Assembly: GCF_009720385.1 (NCBI RefSeq)
Contig: NZ_ML769301.1
Span: 620,001-684,000, forward strand
Direction: 5' to 3'
Length of the DNA: 64,000 nucleotides
Origin: Catellatospora vulcania
GTDB taxonomy: Bacteria; Actinomycetota; Actinomycetes; Mycobacteriales; Micromonosporaceae
This document shows, piece after piece, positions 58,501 through 64,000 of this stretch. The notes under the pieces were generated by a model. It did not search any database and had not been told where the DNA came from. It saw nothing but the letters and a program-made list of their open reading frames with translations. The translations under genes and the position numbers were made by a program. Each line of letters begins with the position of its first letter. Positions within the stretch are counted from its first letter, which is position 1.

Positions 58501-61500
58501 ATGGGTGCTGACCTCAGCAGAGTGCGGTTCGATCCGCGGAACGACTACAGCGGCGTCGGCTTCGAGCAGGGCCGGCTGGTGGTGGACGCCGAGCTCAACG
58601 AGGAACACGCGATCACCGACCGGCGCGGGCGCGCCCAGGTCGCCGACCTGGCCCCGACACCGACGATCGTGTCGCGGCTGACCCCGAAGGCGTTCGAGAT
58701 CTCCGTGTCCGGCGGCGCGATCTCCATCGGCGCGGGGCGGATGTACGTCGACGGCGTCCTCGTCGAGAACCACGGCGACACCCCGGCCTTCGACCCGGTC
58801 CTCGCGGAGCCGAACGGGACCGGGACGACCGCCTACGACAAGCAGCCCTACTGGCCCACGCCGGACAAGCTGCCCACCAGCGGGACGCACCTGGCCTACC
58901 TGCAGGTGTGGGAGCGCGAACGCACGCACCTGAACACCCCGGACCTGATCGAGAGCGCGATCGGCGTCGACACCTCGATCCGCACCCAGATCGCCTGGCA
59001 GGTGCGCCTGCTCGCGGTCGGCGCCGACGCGTCCTGCGGCTCGGACATCCCGAAGTGGAACGAGCTGACCGCCCCGTCGTCGGCCCGGCTGACCACCGGC
59101 ACCGTCGACGTCGACGCGGCCGACGACCCCTGCGAGATCCCGCCCGGCAAGGGCTACCGCGGGCCGGAGAACCAGCTCTATCGCGTCGAGCTGTATTCGC
59201 CGACGCAGTTCCTCTGGTCGCGCGACAACGCGACCGTCGCCAGCGCAGCCACCTTCGTGACCGCCACGGAGCTGCGCCTGGACACCCTCGGCCGCGACGA
59301 CGTGCTGCGGATCAAGGACAACGACTGGGTGGAGATCACCGACGATCGCCGCGAGCTCAACCACCTGCCGGGGGAGCTGCGCAAGGTCACCGTCGACTCC
59401 GCGACCTCGACGATCACGTTCTCCGGCGCGCTGCCCGGTGACCTCGCCCCCTCGACGCACCACCTGCGCGTACGCAAGTGGGACTCGCCGCTGCTGACCA
59501 TCCCGGCGGACGGATCGGCGGTCACCCTCGAACACGGCATCACCGTCGCGTTCAGCTTCACCGGCGCCGGCAAGCCGCGCCCCGGCGACCACTGGGTGTT
59601 CGCGGCCCGCGCCACCGCGCCGACGCCAGAGGAGTCGCTGGAGCAGCTGACCGCCGCACCGCCGCTGGGCATCCACCACCACTTCGCCCGGCTCGCGCTG
59701 GTCAAGATGCCCGGCAGCATCCAGTCCGACTGCCGCCCCGACTGGCCGGTCGCGACCGGGGAGAGCTGCGAGTGCGAGATCTGCGTGACGCCGCAGTCGC
59801 ACGCGGACGGCTCGATGACCGTCCAGGACGCCATCGAGAAGATCCGCCAGCGCGGCGGCGGCACCGTCCGGCTGTGCCCCGGCGACTACCAGCTCGAGGA
59901 GCCGATCCGGCTGCACGAGGCCCGGTCGCTGCGCCTGGTCGGGGCGGGCGCGGACAGCCGGCTGCTGGCCCGCGACACCGGCATCGACGTCTCGTACTGC
60001 CAGGACGTGGTGCTGTCCGACTTCTCGGTCACCGGCCAGGGCGAGCAGCCCGCCGTGACGCTCACCGGCGCGAACACCCTGATCCGGCTCGAACACCTGT
60101 GGCTGGTCCAGCGCCAGGGCACCGGCCTCGGCCTGACCGGGCTCAACCGCTTCGTGTCCGTCACCGGCTGCCTGTTCCAGTCGGCGACCGGCATCGAAGC
60201 CCTGACCACGGCCGAGGGCAAGGAGTCGGGGCTGCTCACCTACTGCCTGTCGATCCGGGACAACCTGTTCGGCACCGACCAGCGCGGCATCGACTTCGCC
60301 GCCTCCGCGGAACGGGTGATCCAGCACGACGGCCTGGTCGCGATCACCGGCAACACCTTCAGCGACTGCGCCGACCGGGCGATCAGCGCGACCGGCCTGA
60401 TCCTGCAGGACGCCGCCGAACTCGACGGCGATCTCGTGATCACCGGCAACATCATGGAGGTGCGCGGCGGCGGCATCCTGACCGGCAGCCGCGCCCGGAT
60501 CTGCGACAACACCGTCATCTCCACCGACCGCGGCACCGGCTGTCCGGGCATCGAGGCCGAGACCGGTCCGCCGGACACCCTGGACGGCGTGCTGCACGTG
60601 CTGGCCAACAAGGTCAGCGGGTTCGGCGACGCCGGCATCGTCGTGGTGGCGCCGCTGCGCAGCGCGATCGTCAAGCAGAACGTCGTGCAGGGCTGCGCGG
60701 CCGGCATCCTCGTGCAGTCGACCGCGGGCTCCGTCGGCGGCCACGTGGCCGTCGACAACAACCAGGTCCTGGACCTGCACCCGGTCGAGGAGGGTGGCCG
60801 CCTCCTCGCCGCCCAGCCCACGGCTGCCCAGGCCACAGCCGCCCGGCGGCGTACGGCGACGGCCGGGGTCGAAGCCGACGAGCAGACCATCGTGCTCGGC
60901 CCGCCGGTCGGGGGCGCGCCGTCGGCGGCGCACGACCCCGCAGCGTCGGGCGCGTCGGCCGGCCGGGCTGCCGGCCTGTTCAGCCGCGCGGGCGCGACGA
61001 TCGGCATCGCCGTCGTCGGCGCCGCGGACGGCGCGGTCGTCGGCAACACCGTCGACGGGCTCGCCGCCGACGAGGCCGACGCAGGCCGGGGCCGGCACGT
61101 CTACGGCATCATGGCCGCCACCAACCGCGAGGTCCGCATCTCCGGCAACACCGTCAACCGGGTGGGCAGCCCGAACGCGGCGGTCGGCAACGCCTACGGC
61201 ATCATCTGCGGCGGCTGGCAGGACACCGCGCTCGTCGCGGACAACATCGTGCTCAGCGGCGGCCCGGCACCGGTCGCCCGGCCCGGCTGGACGGCGCTGG
61301 CGATGGTCAACGGGGTGAGCCAGCGGGCCGGGGGAGTGCGCGCGATGGATACGACCGCCGGGCGGGTGTCGTTCGCGGGCAGCTTCGCCTACCTGCAGGA
61401 GGACGTGCCGGGCCACGCCGAGCTGACCGGCAATACGCTGCACGGCGGGGCCGACGACGTGGCCGTCACCGTGCAGACCCCTGGCGACGTGCTGATGAGC

Positions 61501-61743
61501 GGCAACCGCTGCGCCCAGCCGGGCGGCGCCGAGCAGGCCGTCGTACGGCTGGCCGGGGCGACCGCGGCGGTGCACGGCAACCGTGTCCAGGGCGGCTACC
61601 CGTCGATGACGATCATGGTCGGCAAGGACGCGAGCGGCGAAGCGGCCGCCGCCGCCGTCGTCGGCAACATCACCACCGGCGGCATACAGGTCGACGGATC
61701 GCCGCTGCAGGCGCCGTGGGCCGCCCTCAACCCCATCGCCTGA
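58501..61743 (+). CDS. DUF6519 / right-handed beta-helix protein (putative fibre or surface protein)
   Basis: A 1080-residue protein, the largest in the operon. Residues 1-350 start DLSRVRFDPRNDYSGVGFEQ and GRLVVDAELNEEHAITDRRG, the DUF6519 domain found in eCIS loci. A Cys-rich joint CDRPDW/CECEICV-like region near 425 leads into a beta-helix from about 440 to 1070, with the recurrent GN-type turns (ITGNTFSDCADRAISATG, VLANKVSGFGDAGIVVVAPL, ISGNTVNRVGSPNAA). A low-complexity insert interrupts it near 775-815. Such proteins can serve as adhesins or carbohydrate-binding fibres. It starts at ATG 58501, 26 bases after the previous stop. Confidence 0.85.
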   Translation: MGADLSRVRFDPRNDYSGVGFEQGRLVVDAELNEEHAITDRRGRAQVADLAPTPTIVSRLTPKAFEISVSGGAISIGAGRMYVDGVLVENHGDTPAFDPVLAEPNGTGTTAYDKQPYWPTPDKLPTSGTHLAYLQVWERERTHLNTPDLIESAIGVDTSIRTQIAWQVRLLAVGADASCGSDIPKWNELTAPSSARLTTGTVDVDAADDPCEIPPGKGYRGPENQLYRVELYSPTQFLWSRDNATVASAATFVTATELRLDTLGRDDVLRIKDNDWVEITDDRRELNHLPGELRKVTVDSATSTITFSGALPGDLAPSTHHLRVRKWDSPLLTIPADGSAVTLEHGITVAFSFTGAGKPRPGDHWVFAARATAPTPEESLEQLTAAPPLGIHHHFARLALVKMPGSIQSDCRPDWPVATGESCECEICVTPQSHADGSMTVQDAIEKIRQRGGGTVRLCPGDYQLEEPIRLHEARSLRLVGAGADSRLLARDTGIDVSYCQDVVLSDFSVTGQGEQPAVTLTGANTLIRLEHLWLVQRQGTGLGLTGLNRFVSVTGCLFQSATGIEALTTAEGKESGLLTYCLSIRDNLFGTDQRGIDFAASAERVIQHDGLVAITGNTFSDCADRAISATGLILQDAAELDGDLVITGNIMEVRGGGILTGSRARICDNTVISTDRGTGCPGIEAETGPPDTLDGVLHVLANKVSGFGDAGIVVVAPLRSAIVKQNVVQGCAAGILVQSTAGSVGGHVAVDNNQVLDLHPVEEGGRLLAAQPTAAQATAARRRTATAGVEADEQTIVLGPPVGGAPSAAHDPAASGASAGRAAGLFSRAGATIGIAVVGAADGAVVGNTVDGLAADEADAGRGRHVYGIMAATNREVRISGNTVNRVGSPNAAVGNAYGIICGGWQDTALVADNIVLSGGPAPVARPGWTALAMVNGVSQRAGGVRAMDTTAGRVSFAGSFAYLQEDVPGHAELTGNTLHGGADDVAVTVQTPGDVLMSGNRCAQPGGAEQAVVRLAGATAAVHGNRVQGGYPSMTIMVGKDASGEAAAAAVVGNITTGGIQVDGSPLQAPWAALNPIA

Positions 61744-61754
61744 GGAGACCGACG

Positions 61755-62027
61755 ATGCCACGAAAGACAGTCGAGGTGGTCGCCCGCGACCTGCGCTTGG
61801 CCGCCGCCGCCCGCACCGACCTGGGCAAGGTCCTGTCGGCCAAGGACGTGCGCAAGGCCGCCGACGCCGACAAGGACCTGTCGGCGCACCTCGCCGAGGT
61901 GAACGACGTGCTGACCGAGCAGGCCAAGGCCGCCGCGTCCTGGCAGAAGGCACTCACCGAGGCCCACAAACGCTGGGACGCGAGCCTGGACAAGCTGTCC
62001 CGGCTGCACCCGGGCCCGACGATCTGA
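61755..62027 (+). CDS. small helical protein ending the injection-system operon
   Basis: A 90-residue, highly charged, probably all-helical protein: KTVEVVARDLRLAAAARTDL, KVLSAKDVRKAADADKDLSA, LAEVNDVLTEQAKAAASWQK. The heptad-like spacing suggests a coiled coil. It lies 11 bases after the beta-helix gene with GGAG as ribosome site and just before the operon's terminator, so it is the last gene of the transcript. I do not recognise it; a chaperone, trimerisation or regulatory role is possible. Confidence 0.75.
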   Translation: MPRKTVEVVARDLRLAAAARTDLGKVLSAKDVRKAADADKDLSAHLAEVNDVLTEQAKAAASWQKALTEAHKRWDASLDKLSRLHPGPTI

Positions 62028-62033
62028 CCGCGC

Positions 62034-62066
62034 GGGGCGGTCCGGCGGCAATCACCGGACCGCCCC
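62034..62066 (+). terminator. strong stem-loop terminating the injection-system operon
   Basis: Twelve bases GGGGCGGTCCGG (62034-62045) and CCGGACCGCCCC (62055-62066) are exact complements around a 9-base loop, 6 bases after the last stop. There is no long T run, as usual for high-GC actinobacteria. Confidence 0.85.
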
Positions 62067-62126
62067 TGTGCCCGCACCCTGGCGAGCCCGCTCCTGGAGA
62101 GGGCGGCCGCCGCGTCACCGGGCAGC

Positions 62127-62156
62127 GGTGATGGTGGGGTTGTCCCCACCATCACC
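62127..62156. terminator. 13-bp perfect stem-loop with TTGT loop
   Basis: GGTGATGGTGGGG and CCCCACCATCACC form an exact 13-base stem with a 4-base loop. It is the second hairpin after the operon and lies 53 bases upstream of the histidine kinase ATG. It may be a back-up terminator or an operator for the kinase gene. Confidence 0.65.
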
Positions 62157-62198
62157 TCGGCGGGCAGCGGGATGGGAACGGGCTGCCAGGGCGCATAA

Positions 62199-62215
62199 CG
62201 TCATGCGACATGACG
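62199..62215 (+). promoter_or_regulatory. 17-bp inverted repeat over the histidine kinase start codon
   Basis: CGTCATG and CATGACG are perfect 7-base arms around CGA, and the kinase ATG (62210-62212) lies in the right arm. CATAAC at 62194-62199 could be the -10 box. A bound protein would block initiation, or an mRNA hairpin would hide the start. Confidence 0.45.
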
Positions 62216-63469
62216 ATCCTTCGCCGCCTCGGGCTCGACGCCGCGTACAACCTGCTGGGCCTGCCGCTCGCGGTCGCCTCGTTCGCGCTGTGCATCGCGC
62301 TGTTCGCCGCGGGCGTCGGCACGCTGGTCACCTTCTTCATCGGGGTGGCCGTGCTCGCCGCCGCGCTGCTGGTCGCCCGCGGTTTCGCCGACATCGAGCG
62401 GCTGCGACTGCAGAAGCTCTACGACCGGCCGGTGCCCCGCCCGCGCTACCAGCCCGCACCCGAGGGCGCCGGCTGGATCCGCCGCCTGACCAACCCGCTG
62501 CGCCAGGGCCAGAGCTGGCTCGACCTGCTTTACGGCATCGTCAACCTGCCCGTGGCCATCGTCGCCTTCGTGTTCACCGTGACCTGGTGGGCGATGGTGC
62601 TCGGCGGGCTGACCTACTGGATCTGGGGCCGGTTCGTGCCGGAGACCGACGGCCAGAACATCGTGATCGAGAAACTTCTCGGGGCCGACAACGAGTCCAC
62701 CCGGACCGTTTTCAACACCCTCGCGGGCGTGTTCGCGCTGGTCACCGTGTACGCGGTACAGCGTGGCATGGCGGCGCTGCACGCCGGGTTCGCCTCGATG
62801 CTGCTGACCCGCCTTGCCCAGCTGCAGGGCCGCATCGACCAGCTGACCGAGGGCCGCGCGGCGGCGGTGTCGGCGGAGGCGGCGGCGCTGCGCAAGTTGG
62901 AGCGCGACATCCACGACGGCCCGCAACAGCGGCTGATCCGGCTCGCGATGGAGCTGTCCCGGGCGCGACGCCAGCTCACCGACGACCCGGACGGCGCCGG
63001 GCAGACCATCGACGGCGCGCTCGGGCAGGCCAAGGAGACACTGGACGAGCTGCGGGCGCTGTCGCGCGGCATCGCCCCGCCGATCCTGGCCGACCGGGGC
63101 CTGGCCGCCGCGCTGACCTCGCTCGCCGAGCGCTCGACCGTGCCGGTCACGCTGGACCTGGCCGTCGAGGGCAGGCTGCCCGCGGCGACCGAGAACGCCC
63201 TGTACTTCGTCGCGGCCGAGGCGCTGTCCAACGTCGCCAAGCACAGCGGGGCCGCCTCAGCCCGCCTGGAGCTGACCGAGCAGGATGGTCGCGTGTACCT
63301 GATGGTGACCGACGACGGCGTGGGCGGCGCGCACCTGGCCAAGGGCCACGGCCTGGCCGGGCTGGCCGACCGGCTGCGCGCGGTGGACGGCGAGTTCGCG
63401 GTGGACTCCCCGGCGGGCGGCCCGACGATCCTGGTGGCGCAGGCCCCGGCGAACGTGCCGGTGGCGTGA
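62210..63469 (+). CDS. two-component sensor histidine kinase (HisKA_3/NarL-type)
   Basis: A 419-residue membrane kinase. About four hydrophobic segments (two near residues 14-58, two more around 104-133 and 160-185) with very short outside loops form the sensor. The dimerisation/phosphoacceptor domain has ERDIHDGPQQRL with phospho-accepting His235, and the ATPase domain contains ENALYFVAAEALSNVAKHSG (N box), TDDGVGGAHLAKGHGLAGLA (G boxes). It pairs with the response regulator gene that begins at its stop. The signal is unknown; small extracellular loops favour sensing in the membrane. Confidence 0.93.
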   Translation: MTILRRLGLDAAYNLLGLPLAVASFALCIALFAAGVGTLVTFFIGVAVLAAALLVARGFADIERLRLQKLYDRPVPRPRYQPAPEGAGWIRRLTNPLRQGQSWLDLLYGIVNLPVAIVAFVFTVTWWAMVLGGLTYWIWGRFVPETDGQNIVIEKLLGADNESTRTVFNTLAGVFALVTVYAVQRGMAALHAGFASMLLTRLAQLQGRIDQLTEGRAAAVSAEAAALRKLERDIHDGPQQRLIRLAMELSRARRQLTDDPDGAGQTIDGALGQAKETLDELRALSRGIAPPILADRGLAAALTSLAERSTVPVTLDLAVEGRLPAATENALYFVAAEALSNVAKHSGAASARLELTEQDGRVYLMVTDDGVGGAHLAKGHGLAGLADRLRAVDGEFAVDSPAGGPTILVAQAPANVPVA

Positions 63470-63474
63470 GGCGG

Positions 63475-64000
63475 ATGCGCGTCGTCGTCGCCGAGGACAG
63501 CGTGCTGCTGCGCGAAGGCATCGTCCGGCTGCTGATCGAGGCCGGTCACGAGGTCGTCGCCGCGGTGGGCGACGGGCCGGCCCTGGTCGCCGTCATCGCC
63601 GCGCACGCGCCCGACGTGTCGGTGGTCGACGTGCGCATGCCGCCCAGCCACACCGACGAGGGCCTGCGCGCCGCGGTGCAGGCCCGCCGCTCCGCCCCGG
63701 ACACCCGGGTGCTGGTGCTGTCGCAGTACGTCGAGCTGGCGTACGCCGACGAACTGCTCGCCGACGGGCGCGGCGGCGTCGGTTACCTGCTCAAGGACGC
63801 CGTGGTCGACGTCGACGGCTTCCTGGACGCGCTGGACCGGGTCGGCTCCGGCGCGACCGTGCTCGACCCGCAGGTCATCGCCCAGTTGATGCTGCGTGGC
63901 AGGAGGGACCCGGTGCAGACCCTGACTCCGCGCGAGCGCGAGGTCCTCGAACTGATGGCGCAGGGCTGCTCGAACACCGCGATCGGCCGGGCGCTGGTCA
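63475..64000 (+). CDS. NarL/LuxR-family response regulator, truncated at window end
   Basis: The first 175 residues of the partner regulator. The receiver domain begins MRVVVAEDSVLLREGIVRLL with the acidic pocket at residues 7-8, the phosphoacceptor Asp52 in VVDVRMPP and Lys in LLKDAV. The LuxR HTH starts LTPREREVLELMAQGCSNTA and is cut by the window end. A GTG at 63466 in frame overlaps the kinase stop (GTGA) and could be the real start, adding VRR. It is co-transcribed with the kinase. Confidence 0.93.
   Translation, partial: MRVVVAEDSVLLREGIVRLLIEAGHEVVAAVGDGPALVAVIAAHAPDVSVVDVRMPPSHTDEGLRAAVQARRSAPDTRVLVLSQYVELAYADELLADGRGGVGYLLKDAVVDVDGFLDALDRVGSGATVLDPQVIAQLMLRGRRDPVQTLTPREREVLELMAQGCSNTAIGRALV

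Noticed and set aside
58462-61953. A minus-strand frame of over 1100 codons opposite the beta-helix gene
   Set aside because: The plus strand shows DUF6519 and beta-helix repeats. The minus-strand product is low-complexity and Arg/Val/Gly/Asp-rich.
41318-62027. Prophage or tailocin of bacteriophage origin as explanation for the tail genes
   Set aside because: No capsid, portal, terminase, integrase, holin or lysin is present, and the locus has the eCIS-specific AAA+ ATPase, DUF4255 cap and DUF4157 protein.
41318-62027. Type VI secretion system
   Set aside because: No TssJ, TssL, TssM or ClpV gene is present; single sheath and DUF4255 cap fit eCIS.
1-64000. tRNA, rRNA, CRISPR arrays, insertion sequences
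   Set aside because: I saw no cloverleaf with CCA end, no regularly spaced repeats and no transposase-like reading frame. Short or divergent examples could be missed by eye.

Overview
The window is very GC-rich and densely coded. Many genes start with GTG (one with TTG), often leaderless behind a TANNNT -10 box, and there are many secreted polysaccharide-active proteins. This points to a filamentous actinobacterium, most likely of the Micromonosporaceae (Catellatospora/Actinoplanes/Micromonospora-like). The family assignment is inference from gene content and style. I found no tRNA, rRNA, CRISPR array, insertion sequence or phage integration module.

Layout. 1-10 kb: a truncated ATPase-type LuxR-family regulator, a secreted endonuclease/phosphatase-like protein, a VOC protein, a Tat-exported 5'-nucleotidase, a DinB protein, an alpha/beta hydrolase behind a possible leader peptide, and a secreted pectinesterase. 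10-21 kb: a GGDEF-EAL protein, a Ser/Thr kinase with a VWA/solute-binding protein, a ThuA-ricin secreted protein, a G/C homopolymer tract, a CASTOR/POLLUX-type channel, a second VWA protein and two small stress-type proteins. 21-38 kb: two MFS transporters (one with a TetR repressor and twin operators), membrane proteins, a P450-ferredoxin pair, a YgiB/YgiC-like pair, Nudix and histidine phosphatases, a deaminase, a nitroreductase and a kinase-methyltransferase fusion.

38.3-62.1 kb is the highlight: a contractile injection system (eCIS/phage-tail-like particle). Sixteen codirectional genes (41318-62027), mostly with ATGA-type overlaps, encode sheath, tube, cap (DUF4255), AAA+ ATPase, tube adaptor, LysM protein, hub (gpD-like), spike (gpV-like), PAAR-like tip, gp25, two baseplate-J-like wedges, a tail-I/beta-helix protein and a DUF6519/beta-helix protein, plus small proteins of unknown role. 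Divergent from it lies an 899-residue protein with an N-terminal DUF4157 domain and a C-terminal His-rich HNH-like domain, the likely cargo toxin. No capsid, terminase, integrase or lysis genes are present, so this is not a prophage. No obvious tape-measure gene is present either. Two strong stem-loops close the operon. A histidine kinase and a truncated response regulator follow.

Two intergenic palindromic repeat families were found. One is a 46-bp element with three copies, each between convergent genes. The other is a ~72-bp element with two copies.
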